Below are positions 25,803-34,059 of a stretch of 64,000 nucleotides of DNA, piece after piece (within the stretch, counting starts at the first letter, position 1; the number at the start of each line of letters is the position of its first letter). The stretch covers positions 62,001-126,000 of the forward strand of contig BBYL01000022.1 in NCBI GenBank assembly GCA_001570385.1. The letters run 5' to 3'. A program made the translations under genes and the position numbers. Under the pieces are notes generated by a model that did no database searches, was not told the origin of the DNA, and saw only the letters and a program-made list of their open reading frames with translations. The stretch comes from Microtetraspora glauca (GTDB lineage: Bacteria > Actinomycetota > Actinomycetes > Streptosporangiales > Streptosporangiaceae).

Positions 25803-27029
25803 GTGCCTCTGCAGATGATCGGCGCCCCCGGCGACCCCGACCTGATCCGGCTGCCGTGGGACGTCCCGCTGGAGCAGTGGCCCGACCACCACCTGGTGAC
25901 CCTGCCGCGCGGCATCTCCCGGCACGTCGTCCGCTTCGCCCGGCTCGGGGGACGGGTCTACGCCATCAAGGAGATCAGCGAGCGGTACGCCAAGCGGGAG
26001 TACAAGCTGCTGTGGGACCTGGCACGGCTGGACACCCCGGCGGTCGAGCCGGTCGCGGTCGTCACCGGGCGCACCGACGCGGACGGCGACGAGCTGGACT
26101 CCGCGCTGATCACCCGGCACCTGCAGTTCTCGCTCCCCTACCGGGCCGTGCTGTCCGGGTCGGTGCGGCCCGACACGCTGACGCGGCTGCTCGACGCCCT
26201 CGCCGTGCTGCTCGTACGGCTGCACCTCACCGGCTTCTACTGGGGTGACTGCTCGCTCTCGAACACGCTGTTCCGCCGGGACGCCGGGGCGTTCGCCGCG
26301 TACCTCGTGGACGCCGAGACCGGCGAGCTGCATCCGATGATCAGTGAGGGGCAGCGGACCCACGACATCGACGTCGCGCACGTCAACATCTACGGCGAAC
26401 TGCTCGACCTGGAGGCGGGCGACCTGCTGCACCCGTCGATCGACCCGCTGGTCTTCGCCGAGCAGATCGTCGAGCGGTACGAGCGGCTGTGGAGCGAGCT
26501 CAACTCCGACGAGATCATCGAGGAGGTCGACTGGCACATCGTCGACCAGCGGATCAGGCGGCTGAACTCGCTCGGCTTCGACGTCGCCGAGATGATGGTC
26601 CGCAGGAAGGCGGGCACGGGGCGGCTGATCGTCCGGCCCAAGGTGGTGGACGCGGGGCACCACCAGCGCCGCCTGCTCAGGCTGACCGGCCTGGACGTCG
26701 AGGAGAACCAGGCCAGGCGGCTCCTGAACGACCTCGACTCGTTCCGGGTGTCGAACGGCCTGCGCCACGAGGACGAGGCGATCGTCGCGCACCGCTGGCT
26801 GGCCGAGGTGTTCCAGCCGGTGGTGACCGGGATCCCGGCCGAGCTGCGGCGCAAGCTGGAACCCGCCCAGCTCTTCCACGAGGTCCTCGACCACCGCTGG
26901 TTCATGTCCGAGGCGGCCGGCGGCGACGTGGGCCTGGAGGCCGCCCTCCGGTCCTACGTCGAGAACGTCCTGGTCTTCAAGCCGGACGAGAACGCGGTGA
27001 TCGTCACCTCCGACCCGCTGTCCCCCTGA
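25803..27029 (+). CDS. DUF4032 protein with kinase-like fold
   Basis: 408 residues from a GTG with GAGGAGCG upstream. The N-terminal 200 residues look like a lipopolysaccharide-kinase/APH fold: VYAIKEISERYAKREYKLLWDL holds a candidate ATP-binding Lys, and GFYWGDCSLSNTLF matches the H-G/D-x-x-x-x-N catalytic loop with Asp and Asn kept. AAYLVDAETGEL is the metal-binding Asp. The C-terminal 150 residues are the DUF4032 module. Substrate is unknown. It ends exactly where the convergent DUF523 gene ends. Confidence 0.85.
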   Translation: MPLQMIGAPGDPDLIRLPWDVPLEQWPDHHLVTLPRGISRHVVRFARLGGRVYAIKEISERYAKREYKLLWDLARLDTPAVEPVAVVTGRTDADGDELDSALITRHLQFSLPYRAVLSGSVRPDTLTRLLDALAVLLVRLHLTGFYWGDCSLSNTLFRRDAGAFAAYLVDAETGELHPMISEGQRTHDIDVAHVNIYGELLDLEAGDLLHPSIDPLVFAEQIVERYERLWSELNSDEIIEEVDWHIVDQRIRRLNSLGFDVAEMMVRRKAGTGRLIVRPKVVDAGHHQRRLLRLTGLDVEENQARRLLNDLDSFRVSNGLRHEDEAIVAHRWLAEVFQPVVTGIPAELRRKLEPAQLFHEVLDHRWFMSEAAGGDVGLEAALRSYVENVLVFKPDENAVIVTSDPLSP

Positions 27030-27518
27030 TCACCTGTCCCGTAGATGGCGGGCGGCCCCGGCGATGTCGTCCTCGTCGAAGACCCGGACGCCGTTCTGTT
27101 CGAGGAGGGCGGTGGTCACCCCCTGGCCGGGCGTCGTGCGGCCGGTGAACGTGCCGTCGTAGACGCGCAGCGAGCCGCATGACGGGCTGCCCTCCTTGAG
27201 GATCGCCACCCGGGCGCCGGAGGCTCGGGCGGCGTCGAGCGCCCGCCGCGCGCCGGCGAGGAACGCCTCGGTCACGTCGTCGCCGTCCGGCGTCACGATG
27301 CGCGCGGTCCCGGCGAGAACCGCCGCGCCGCCGGCGCCGCCCTCGATCTCCGCCGGGGGCCGGGGTACGGGGAGCCCACCCGCGACTTCTGGACAGAACG
27401 GCACAAGCCGCCCCTCGGAGTTCCAGGTGGCGAGAAGCTCGTCCTCACTCGTCTTGGCACCGCCGTCGTAGCGCACCCGTCGGCCGAGCAGGCATGCGCT
27501 GACCAGGACTCGTTCCAT
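27030..27518 (-). CDS. DUF523 family protein
   Basis: 162 residues with the typical start VLVSACLLGRRVRYDGG, the VPFCPEVAGGLPVPRPPAEI block and ILKEGSPSCGS. The conserved Cys residues in each block suggest metal or thiol chemistry, but no reaction is established for the family. The stop abuts the stop of the DUF4032 gene without a spacer. Confidence 0.9.
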   Translation of the reverse strand: MERVLVSACLLGRRVRYDGGAKTSEDELLATWNSEGRLVPFCPEVAGGLPVPRPPAEIEGGAGGAAVLAGTARIVTPDGDDVTEAFLAGARRALDAARASGARVAILKEGSPSCGSLRVYDGTFTGRTTPGQGVTTALLEQNGVRVFDEDDIAGAARHLRDR

Positions 27519-27733
27519 AAGCCCTATTCTCCCCTACCCGTAACCCAAAATATCCGAATAATCTTCACAATCGCCGGTAAATACAAGTCTTCTATGCAGT
27601 GGGATAATTCTTCTCCTAGAACGGCCAATCCTTATATCTCACCTCATATCCCACTGGACTGTGCGGACTCCGCGCGTATCGCCTTCTCTAGTGTTGGCCG
27701 CGCCGTATCGACGACCCGGCGAGGGAGTTGCGC
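27519..27733. promoter_or_regulatory. AT-rich intergenic region with a 10-bp inverted repeat
   Basis: This 215-bp gap is clearly richer in A and T than the rest of the window. CAGTGGGATA (27597-27606) and its exact complement TATCCCACTG (27647-27656) are 40 bases apart. It must hold the promoters of DUF523 and of the roadblock operon. The arms could be operator halves or a leader stem. Confidence 0.5.
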
Positions 27734-28105
27734 GTGATCGGGATAGAGGACTGCCTTTCGGAGGCCATGACGATTCCCGGCGCGCTCGACGCGATTCTCG
27801 TGGATCACACCAGCGGCATGGCGGTGGCCGCCGAGGGTGTCCCCTACCCGGAGGGATCGGCCGCCGGGCTGAGTGAGGCGTTCCGCGCCACGCTCGACGG
27901 GCTCGCCCTCTCGACCCCCGATGGAACGATCCGAATCGAGGACGTGATCGTCACCACGGACCGGGCCTACCACCTGATCAAGCCCATGGAGACGATGTTC
28001 GACGGGCCGCTGCTCATCTGCCTCCGGCTGGATCCCGAACGCGCGAACCTGGCCCTCGCCCTGCGCAGGCTCCAGGCCATCTCCCACCGGCTGATCGCCT
28101 CGTGA
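27734..28105 (+). CDS. Roadblock-like protein A
   Basis: 123 residues from the GTG at 27734, six bases after GAGGGAG; a TTG six bases earlier is possible. The pattern GALDAILVDHTSGMAVAAEG, IRIEDVIVTTDRAYHLIKP and LRLDPERANLALALRRLQAI matches the last gene of the same operon block by block, so the two are paralogues of a roadblock/LC7-type fold. Such proteins form homodimers that regulate small GTPases or polarity systems. No GTPase gene is present next to it. It is the first gene of a four-gene unit. Confidence 0.7.
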   Translation: MIGIEDCLSEAMTIPGALDAILVDHTSGMAVAAEGVPYPEGSAAGLSEAFRATLDGLALSTPDGTIRIEDVIVTTDRAYHLIKPMETMFDGPLLICLRLDPERANLALALRRLQAISHRLIAS

Positions 28106-28108
28106 GCC

Positions 28109-28987
28109 ATGGCGACCTCGACCCTCGACTCCGTACTCGCCGGACTCGCGCAGGACAAGGCCACCGGGTCGCTCCGGGTGGGCCGCAACGGGACGATCTT
28201 CCTCACCCGCGGCCGGGTGTCGTACGCCGAGTGCACCGGCACGCCGAACGTGGAGGAGCTGCTGACCGCGTCCGGCCGGATCAGCGCCAACGCCGTCAGG
28301 AAGGCGCGGCAGGTGGTCAGCGCGGACCCCGACCCCGTGAACGGGGGCGACCTGCTGGTCGGCAAGGGCGTACTCACCCGGGGAGAGCTGGAGTTCTGCG
28401 TGCTGGGGGCCACCCTTGACGCCTCGTTCTTCCTGCTCGACACGGCACTCGACACGACGGGAGCCCGGCCGGGGCCCCGCTCCCGGTTCAGGGACGGGGA
28501 ACGGCACTGGCTCGGCACGCACTGGTTCTTCGACGTGCCCGGCCTCTTCCGGGAGTGCCGGCGGAGGAAGGCCCGATTGGACCGAGCATGGCCGTCGACC
28601 GAACTCGACACGCAGCCGGTGATCCCCGTACGGCGCATCCCCGGCAGGCACGTGGTGCTGACCGCGGTGCAGTGGGAGGTGCTGCTCGGCGCGGACACCA
28701 CCGCCACGCCCGCGGAGCTGGCCCGCCGCCTCGGACGTCCCGCCTACTCGACGCTGCTCGCCGTACGGGAGCTGGGGGCGGCCGGGCTCCTCGCGACGCG
28801 GGTGGAGCCGGCCGCGCCGTCCCCGCCGACGCTGCCCCGACGCGGCGATCGCTCCGGCCCGCGGGCCGAGCTGCGGCCCGGATCAGGGCAGGACGCCGCG
28901 GAGCCGTATCTGCCGCAGGTCAGCGCCGACCCGACCGACGTGAACCTGCTCATCAGGCTGCGTGACGCACTGGAGGCGCTGCAGTGA
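28109..28987 (+). CDS. DUF4388-like protein with C-terminal winged-helix-like domain
   Basis: 292 residues, three bases after the roadblock-like gene. Residues 1-115 (LDSVLAGLAQDKATGSLRVG, FLTRGRVSYAECTG, GDLLVGKGVLTRGELEFCVLG) resemble DUF4388, a domain of predatory and gliding bacteria linked to signalling. Residues about 170-235 (RRIPGRHVVLTAVQWEVLL, ELARRLGRPAYSTLLAVREL) look like a winged helix. A basic Pro-rich linker and a short helical tail follow. It may act as a scaffold or transcriptional output for the surrounding roadblock proteins; this is inference. Confidence 0.65.
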   Translation: MATSTLDSVLAGLAQDKATGSLRVGRNGTIFLTRGRVSYAECTGTPNVEELLTASGRISANAVRKARQVVSADPDPVNGGDLLVGKGVLTRGELEFCVLGATLDASFFLLDTALDTTGARPGPRSRFRDGERHWLGTHWFFDVPGLFRECRRRKARLDRAWPSTELDTQPVIPVRRIPGRHVVLTAVQWEVLLGADTTATPAELARRLGRPAYSTLLAVRELGAAGLLATRVEPAAPSPPTLPRRGDRSGPRAELRPGSGQDAAEPYLPQVSADPTDVNLLIRLRDALEALQ

Positions 28988-29391
28988 TCACGTGGCTCAA
29001 GCGGGCCGGAAGGGGCATTGCGATGGATCTGCGCGGCGAAATACACGAGGAGATGCTCCTCCTCAGGGAACGCGCGCCCGAGATCACCGGCACGCTCACC
29101 TGCACGGTGGACGGGATGCTCGTCGCGACCGACCTCGGCGGCCATACCGAGCAGGTCGCGGCGCTCTCGTCCGCGCTGCTCTCGATGGCCCGCCGGATGA
29201 CCGACCTCGTCCAGGCCGGCGCACTCGAGGAGACCCTGATCTCCGGCACCCGTGGGTACACCGCGTGCTATGCCGCGGGCCCCAAGCTCGTCCTCGCCGT
29301 TCTCGCCGGGCCGGGGGCCAACCTCGGCCTGCTCCGGATCGAGGGTCGCAAGACGGCGGCCAAGCTCGCCGCCATCGTCGAACGCGAATAG
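28984..29391 (+). CDS. Roadblock/LC7 domain protein
   Basis: 135 residues from a GTG that overlaps the preceding stop (GTGA); an ATG at 29023 with GGAAGGGG upstream is the alternative start. EITGTLTCTVDGMLVATDLGGH and GYTACYAAGPKLVLAVLAG followed by ANLGLLRIEGRKTA are clear roadblock/LC7 signatures. In actinomycetes such proteins usually sit in conservons with a histidine kinase, DUF742 and a GTPase; here those partners are missing. Confidence 0.8.
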   Translation: MITWLKRAGRGIAMDLRGEIHEEMLLLRERAPEITGTLTCTVDGMLVATDLGGHTEQVAALSSALLSMARRMTDLVQAGALEETLISGTRGYTACYAAGPKLVLAVLAGPGANLGLLRIEGRKTAAKLAAIVERE

Positions 29392-29402
29392 GAGAAACGC
29401 AC

Positions 29403-29774
29403 ATGGCGAACATCGACATCTCTCTCAAGGAGATGATGGCGGTCGACGGCGCGCTCGGCGCGGTCGTCGTGGACTACAGCAGCGGCATGGCGCTCGGCAC
29501 GCACGGAGGCTCCAAGGATCTCGATCTCCAGGTCGCGGCCGCGGGCAACACCGAGGTGGTCAAGGCCAAACTCCGCACGATGGAGTCGCTCCAGCTCAAG
29601 GACGCCATCGAGGACATCCTCATCACGCTCGGATCGCAGTACCACATCATCCGCCCGGTCACCGGGCGCAGCGGGAAGGGCCTGTTCCTCTATCTGGCCC
29701 TCGATCGAGGCAGGTCCAATCTCGCGATGGCCCGGCACCAGCTCAAGGCCATCGAGGAGCGCCTGGAGATCTGA
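29403..29774 (+). CDS. Roadblock-like protein B (paralogue of protein A)
   Basis: 123 residues from the ATG at 29403 with AGGAGAAACG upstream. It has exactly the same length as protein A and matching blocks (GALGAVVVDYSSGMALGTHG, AIEDILITLGSQYHIIRP, LALDRGRSNLAMARHQLKAI). It closes the operon before a strong hairpin. An A/B pair plus a third roadblock protein suggests hetero-oligomers. Confidence 0.75.
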   Translation: MANIDISLKEMMAVDGALGAVVVDYSSGMALGTHGGSKDLDLQVAAAGNTEVVKAKLRTMESLQLKDAIEDILITLGSQYHIIRPVTGRSGKGLFLYLALDRGRSNLAMARHQLKAIEERLEI

Positions 29775-29780
29775 CCCTGG

Positions 29781-29812
29781 CAGGGAGGCCGCCGGCGCGG
29801 GCGGCCTCCCTG
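29781..29812 (+). terminator. Hairpin terminator of the roadblock operon
   Basis: A perfect 13-bp stem CAGGGAGGCCGCC (29781-29793) / GGCGGCCTCCCTG (29800-29812) with a six-base loop, seven bases after the stop. There is no T run, as common in high-GC bacteria. Confidence 0.8.
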
Positions 29813-29824
29813 TCAGCATGTACC

Positions 29825-29842
29825 GTTGTAGTAGTGCAACTA
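29825..29842 (+). promoter_or_regulatory. Candidate MarR operator at the MFS start
   Basis: GTTGTAGTAGTGCAACTA overlaps the start region of the MFS gene; GTTG and CAAC are mirrored and the TAGTTGCACTAC form on the other strand resembles MarR sites. The MarR gene is coupled downstream, so autoregulation is likely. Confidence 0.4.
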
Positions 29843-31261
29843 ATGAATCGCCGACGGCGGATCCTGGTGCTGCTCATCTGCTGCACCAGCCTGCTGATCG
29901 TGTCCCTCGACAACACGATCGTGAACGTGGCGCTGCCCGCGCTCGGGCGGGACCTGCACGCCCCGGTCTCCGGGCTCCAGTGGACGATCGACGCCTACAC
30001 GCTCACGCTCGCGAGCCTGCTCATGCTGTCGGGGTCCACCGGCGACCGCGTCGGACGGCGGCGCGTCTTCCAGGTCGGGCTGCTCGTCTTCACGTGCGCG
30101 TCGCTGCTGTGCAGCATCGCGCCGACGCTGGAGTGGCTGGTCGCGTTCCGCGCGCTCCAGGCGATCGGTGGTTCGATGCTCAACCCGGTGGCGCTGTCCA
30201 TCATCACCAACACGTTCACCGACCCGCGCGAGCGCGCCCAGGCGATCGGCGTGTGGGGCGGCGTCGTCGGGATCAGCATGGCCCTCGGCCCCGTCGTCGG
30301 CGGCCTGCTCACCGACAGCGTCGGCTGGCGGGCCATCTTCTGGATCAACGTGCCGATCGGCCTGGTCGCGGTGCTGCTCACCTGGCTGTTCGTCCCCGAG
30401 TCCAGGTCGGAGCGGCCGCGCCGGATCGACCCGGTGGGGCAGATCCTCGTCATCGCCCTGCTGGCCTCCCTGACGTACGGGATCATCGAGGGGCCCGGCC
30501 TCGGCTGGTCGTCGGGCCTGATCATCGCGTGCTTCGCCGTCGCCGTACTCTCCCTCGTCGCGCTGATCGTGTACGAGCCGCGCCGTGAGGACCCGCTCAT
30601 CGACGTGCGCTTCTTCCACAGCGCCCCGTTCTCGGGGGCCGCGGCCATCGCCGTGGCGAGCTTCGCCGGGCTCGGCACGTTCCTCTTCGTCAACACGCTC
30701 TACCTTCAGGACATCCGCGGGCTGTCGGCCCTGCACGCGGGACTGTGCATGCTGCCCACCGCTCTGGCGACGCTGATCTTCGGACCTCTGTCCGGACGGC
30801 TGGTCGGCGCCCGCGGGCCTCGGATGTCGCTGCTCGCGGGCGGCGTCTGCGTCACGGTGGCGGGCGTGCTGCTCGCGCAGGTCACCGTGGTCACTCCCAT
30901 CCCGGAGCTGCTGGTGATCTATCTGATCTTCGGGCTCGGGTTCGCGGTGGTGAACCCGCCGATCACCAACACCGCCGTCTCCGGGATGCCGCTCTCCCAG
31001 GCCGGCGTCGCCGCCGCCGTCGCGTCGACCAGCCGCCAGGTCGGCCAGTCCTTCGGCGTGGCCATCGCCGGCTCGGTGATCGCCTCCGCCGTACACGTCC
31101 CCGGGTTCACCCGGGCCAGTCACGTGGCCTGGTGGATCGTCGCCGCGTACGGGCTGATCGTCCTGGTCCTCGCCCTGGTCACCACCAGCGGCTGGGCCAA
31201 GGCCACCGCCGAGCGTACGGCGGCCCGGCTGACGCCGCACGAGCCGGTGAGGTCGCGATGA
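29843..31261 (+). CDS. MFS drug transporter, DHA2 (EmrB/QacA) family
   Basis: 472 residues from the ATG at 29843; an in-frame GTG at 29834 would add three residues. No ribosome site is seen, so it may be leaderless. Predicted 14 membrane helices, with LDNTIVNVALPALGRDL and WTIDAYTLTLASLLMLSGSTGDRVGRR (helix 2-3 loop, motif A) and motif C-like GPVVGGLL. This places it among proton-driven multidrug exporters. The gene overlaps a MarR regulator by four bases, a usual drug-response pair. Confidence 0.93.
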   Translation: MNRRRRILVLLICCTSLLIVSLDNTIVNVALPALGRDLHAPVSGLQWTIDAYTLTLASLLMLSGSTGDRVGRRRVFQVGLLVFTCASLLCSIAPTLEWLVAFRALQAIGGSMLNPVALSIITNTFTDPRERAQAIGVWGGVVGISMALGPVVGGLLTDSVGWRAIFWINVPIGLVAVLLTWLFVPESRSERPRRIDPVGQILVIALLASLTYGIIEGPGLGWSSGLIIACFAVAVLSLVALIVYEPRREDPLIDVRFFHSAPFSGAAAIAVASFAGLGTFLFVNTLYLQDIRGLSALHAGLCMLPTALATLIFGPLSGRLVGARGPRMSLLAGGVCVTVAGVLLAQVTVVTPIPELLVIYLIFGLGFAVVNPPITNTAVSGMPLSQAGVAAAVASTSRQVGQSFGVAIAGSVIASAVHVPGFTRASHVAWWIVAAYGLIVLVLALVTTSGWAKATAERTAARLTPHEPVRSR

Positions 31262-31677
31262 GCGAGGACGTGGCGGCGCGCGTGTGGCGCGGGATGCGCG
31301 GCCTAGTGCTCGAACGCCACGAACGGCGCAAGGAGGTCTGCGACGCCCTCGGTATGAGCTTCATCCGGGTCAAGGCCCTGCGCCTGCTCGCCCCGGGGCC
31401 GCTGACCCTGCGCCGCCTGGCCGAGCGGCTCGCCACCGACGCCCCCTACACCACGATCGTGGTGGCGGACCTCGAACGTCGCGGGCTGGTCGAGCGCGCG
31501 CCCCATCCCGAGGACCGTCGAGCCAAGATCGTCTCGATCACACCGGAGGGGGTCACGGCCGCGGAACTGGCCGAGCGCATCCTCGGCGAGCCGCCCTCGG
31601 CCCTCCTCGCGCTCGATCCGGCGGACCTCGACGCCCTCGACCGCGTCATCGCGCGGCTCCTCGCGGCCGGTTCCTGA
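31258..31677 (+). CDS. MarR family transcriptional regulator
   Basis: 139 residues, starting at an ATGA overlap with the exporter. The winged helix is visible: LRLLAPGPLTLRRLAERLATD, the recognition helix DAPYTTIVVADLERRGLVER and the wing HPEDRRAKIVSITPEG. It probably represses the exporter and itself until a drug or phenolic ligand binds. Confidence 0.92.
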   Translation: MSEDVAARVWRGMRGLVLERHERRKEVCDALGMSFIRVKALRLLAPGPLTLRRLAERLATDAPYTTIVVADLERRGLVERAPHPEDRRAKIVSITPEGVTAAELAERILGEPPSALLALDPADLDALDRVIARLLAAGS

Positions 31678-31687
31678 CGGTCCCCTC

Positions 31688-31999
31688 TCAGTCCGTGGGA
31701 AGGAGGGTCCCCAGCGGCCCGAGGTCGAGGTTCAGGTCCGCGGGCTCCAGCCCGAACCGCTCGCACAGATCGGTCATCGCCTCTTCGAGACGCATCAGTG
31801 TCAGGCCCAGCGTCTCGATCTGCTCGTCGGACAGGTCGCCCTGGTCCATCCGCCGGATGCACTGGCGCTCCACCAGCTGGCGGACGAGCTCGACGAGGGT
31901 CAGCACCAGGCGGCTGAGGTCGCGCTCCACCGCCTCGCGGTCCGCCTCGATGCGCAGGCGCGGCGCCCTCGACCGCGGCTCACCTCCAGGCCGGCTCAT
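31688..31999 (-). CDS. gvpK: Gas vesicle protein GvpK
   Basis: 103 residues. IEADREAVERDLSRLVLTLVELVRQLVERQCIRRMDQGDLSDEQIE is the conserved GvpK core, followed by LGLTLMRLEEAM. GvpK is an accessory protein needed for assembly of the gas-filled shell. It is the last gene of the operon, overlapping gvpS by 20 bases, and converges with the MarR gene after ten bases. Confidence 0.95.
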   Translation of the reverse strand: MSRPGGEPRSRAPRLRIEADREAVERDLSRLVLTLVELVRQLVERQCIRRMDQGDLSDEQIETLGLTLMRLEEAMTDLCERFGLEPADLNLDLGPLGTLLPTD

Positions 32000-32228
32000 C
32001 GTCGAACCTCACGTTCGTCATGCCCGTCGTCTCCGCGGTGATGGATGTGATCAGCGCGCGCAGGGAGATGCGTACGAGCTCGACGTCGGCGATCGACAGG
32101 ACCAGATCTCCTGTGATGACGACACCTCCCGCGAGCAGCCGGTCCAGCAGGTCGACGAGCGCCACGCGCTCGGCGGGAATCCGGCCCTCGGCCGCCATCA
32201 CGGCGCCTCTCGGCTCAGGGGGCGCCAT
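31980..32228 (-). CDS. gvpS: Gas vesicle protein GvpS (GvpA/J family)
   Basis: 82 residues from the ATG at 32228, with AGGAGG seven bases upstream inside gvpL, which it overlaps by 14 bases. The GvpA-family core is visible: LVDLLDRLLAGGVVITGDLVLSIADVELVRISLRALITSI. Its short C-terminus and its place between gvpL and gvpK match GvpS of Streptomyces rather than the main shell protein. Confidence 0.88.
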   Translation of the reverse strand: MAPPEPRGAVMAAEGRIPAERVALVDLLDRLLAGGVVITGDLVLSIADVELVRISLRALITSITAETTGMTNVRFDDEPAWR

Positions 32229-33018
32229 GGCGCGCCTCCTGGTCGTCGGTCAGCTCCGTGAAGGAGTACGGCGGCCAGGGGCCGCTGAGCTCCACGTCCG
32301 TCCCCTGCTCGCGAAATCGGGAGACCAGCGCCGCGAAGTCCGGGCCGCGGTTCTCGTCGACGAGGTACGCGCCGTTCAGGACCATCCACTCGTCGCGTCC
32401 GGACAACTGCGGGTCCTGAGCCCGGTGCCTGCGGCCCATGACGGCGACATCCAGCAGAGCGGTGTGGACGCGCTCCCCGCGGGCGACCGCGTCGCGCCAG
32501 GCCGCCTCACGGTCGCGCAGGCTCGCCTGGCGCCGTTTCAGGTACGCGAGCCCCGGCCGGGCGCCCGCCTCGCCCCCTGTGCCGCCCCCTGCTCCGCCCG
32601 AAGCCGCCGACGGCGCGGCGGGATCGACGTACACCTTCACACCCCATTCGTTCCGGCCGGTCACCCGGGAGAGCGCCTCGGCGAAGTCCGCGCCCCGCCG
32701 GCGCAGCAGATCGCGCACCTGCTCGTCCCCGCTGTACACGGTCACGAGCCGGACGGGGGCGGTCGGTCCGGTCGCGGCCACCGCCGCCACGACGCCGTGG
32801 TGCGCCCGAGCGGTCTCCCCCAGCCAGTCCAGCTCCTCCATCGAACGGCGCAGCGGCTCCTCCCCGAACTGGTCCAAGGGGACGGTGCTCACGTAGGCGA
32901 GCAGGCCGCCTTCCGCGATCACCCGGACCGGCGCGCCGCCCACGCCCGTCAGCCCGCCGGGAGGGCGCCGCCCCCCGTCCCCGGCGACCGCGTAGAGGTA
33001 GGTGCCGACGTCAGCCAC
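32215..33018 (-). CDS. gvpL: Gas vesicle protein GvpL (GvpF/L family)
   Basis: 267 residues from a GTG whose first eight bases overlap the gvpJ stop. The start VADVGTYLYAVAGD, the GGLLAYVSTVPLDQF block and the C-terminal LNGAYLVDENRGPDF and LSGPWPPYSF are typical of the GvpF/L family. These proteins bind nascent shell subunits during assembly. A Gly/Ala-rich insert lies near the middle. Confidence 0.92.
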   Translation of the reverse strand: MADVGTYLYAVAGDGGRRPPGGLTGVGGAPVRVIAEGGLLAYVSTVPLDQFGEEPLRRSMEELDWLGETARAHHGVVAAVAATGPTAPVRLVTVYSGDEQVRDLLRRRGADFAEALSRVTGRNEWGVKVYVDPAAPSAASGGAGGGTGGEAGARPGLAYLKRRQASLRDREAAWRDAVARGERVHTALLDVAVMGRRHRAQDPQLSGRDEWMVLNGAYLVDENRGPDFAALVSRFREQGTDVELSGPWPPYSFTELTDDQEARHGAP

Positions 33019-33439
33019 GGTCGTCTCCGCGTCTGCGCTGTTCGGGCGGGCGGTGCCGTTCGGACCGGCGCTCCTCGACGACCTCGCCCTGGATCTCGTC
33101 CGAGCCGCCGAGCGCCAGCCGCTCCTCCACCGCCGCGAGGCGCGCGCGCAGCCGGCGGTTCTCGTTCTCCAGCTCACGGTCGCCGCCGGTGAGCCACGGG
33201 TCGTGCTCCCACCAGTCGATGCCGAGCTCACGAGCCGTGTCCACCGAGGCGATCAGCAGCCTCAGTTTGATCGTCAGCAGCTCGATGTCCAGCAGGTTCA
33301 CGCGGATGTCCCCGGCGATGACGACGCCCCGGTCGAGGACGCGTTCCAGGATGTCGCCGAGGTTCGCGGCCTCACGTTGCCGCGGCACCGCCCCGTACGT
33401 GTCGCGGAGCACGGGCCGGGCGTGTGTCGGATCGGTCAT
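33011..33439 (-). CDS. gvpJ: Gas vesicle protein GvpJ (GvpA family)
   Basis: 142 residues, ATGA-coupled to gvpO. The GvpA-family domain (LGDILERVLDRGVVIAGDIRVNLLDIELLTIKLRLLIASVDTAREL) is followed by a charged, helical C-terminal tail of about 60 residues absent from the shell protein. That tail and the partner gvpL place it as GvpJ, a minor component thought to act at vesicle tips or nucleation. Confidence 0.9.
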   Translation of the reverse strand: MTDPTHARPVLRDTYGAVPRQREAANLGDILERVLDRGVVIAGDIRVNLLDIELLTIKLRLLIASVDTARELGIDWWEHDPWLTGGDRELENENRRLRARLAAVEERLALGGSDEIQGEVVEERRSERHRPPEQRRRGDDRG

Positions 33440-33822
33440 CTCGGAACGCCCTCACCATCGTCGATCATGCCGCGCCGGTAGCGCCGCACCCTCCGGTAGG
33501 ACAGCAGGTCCCCGTCGCCGTCCATCTCGGCCTCGTACAGCGCCAGCATGTCCCCCGACGAAGGGACGCGGCGGTCCTCGACGACCTCGACGTGCACGAC
33601 CCAGCCCTCTCCCATGGGCTCCACAAGGGTGACCGCCTCGGTCTCCTTGGCGGTCAGCCGGGAGATCAGGCGCAGGCCGGTCTCTCCCGCCGTCGCGGCG
33701 GTGAGCGTTCCCGGGTGCGGTTCGGCCCGCTGCTCGGGGACCCGCCGCTCGTCGTCCCTGGGCACCACGTGCACGGCGTCCGGCGGCGCGGCGCGCTCGA
33801 TGTGTCTGCGACCCGGAGGCAC
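33436..33822 (-). CDS. gvpO: Gas vesicle protein GvpO
   Basis: 128 residues. The conserved half is the C-terminus: EAVTLVEPMGEGWVVHVEVVEDRRVPSSGDMLALYEAEMDGDGDL and YRRVRRYRR. GvpO is required for vesicle formation or control of gvp expression in other organisms. Its N-terminal 45 residues are charged and poorly conserved. It lies between gvpG and gvpJ, not at the head of the operon as in Streptomyces. Confidence 0.92.
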   Translation of the reverse strand: MPPGRRHIERAAPPDAVHVVPRDDERRVPEQRAEPHPGTLTAATAGETGLRLISRLTAKETEAVTLVEPMGEGWVVHVEVVEDRRVPSSGDMLALYEAEMDGDGDLLSYRRVRRYRRGMIDDGEGVPR

Positions 33823-33828
33823 GGTCGG

Positions 33829-34056
33829 TCACCTCCCTCCGCTCATCCTGCGCACGACCTGTTCGATCGCCAGGGCCTCCTCCTCCGCGGAGATCCGTCC
33901 GGCGGCCCTGGCCTCCGCTATCTCCTCCAGCTCACGCCGGGCGATCGCCGGGTCGTGGAGCTCGCGCTCGGCCTGCTCCTGTATCACCTCGCCGAGCTTG
34001 ATGACCCCGCGAAGCGGCAGCAGCGGCCAGCCGAAAAGGAGCTCTCCCAGTCCCAC
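33829..34056 (-). CDS. gvpG: Gas vesicle protein GvpG
   Basis: 75 residues, full length. LLFGWPLLPLRGVIKLGEVIQEQAERELHDPAIARRELEEIAEARAAGRISAEEE is the typical GvpG pattern: a hydrophobic start then a helical region. It is an assembly accessory protein and lies directly after gvpF with a three-base gap. Confidence 0.95.
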   Translation of the reverse strand: MGLGELLFGWPLLPLRGVIKLGEVIQEQAERELHDPAIARRELEEIAEARAAGRISAEEEALAIEQVVRRMSGGR

Positions 34057-34059
34057 GGG

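Noticed and set aside
33011-33439. Second copy of the shell gene gvpA
   Set aside because: The long charged tail and its place beside gvpL identify it as gvpJ; 31980-32228 is likewise gvpS.
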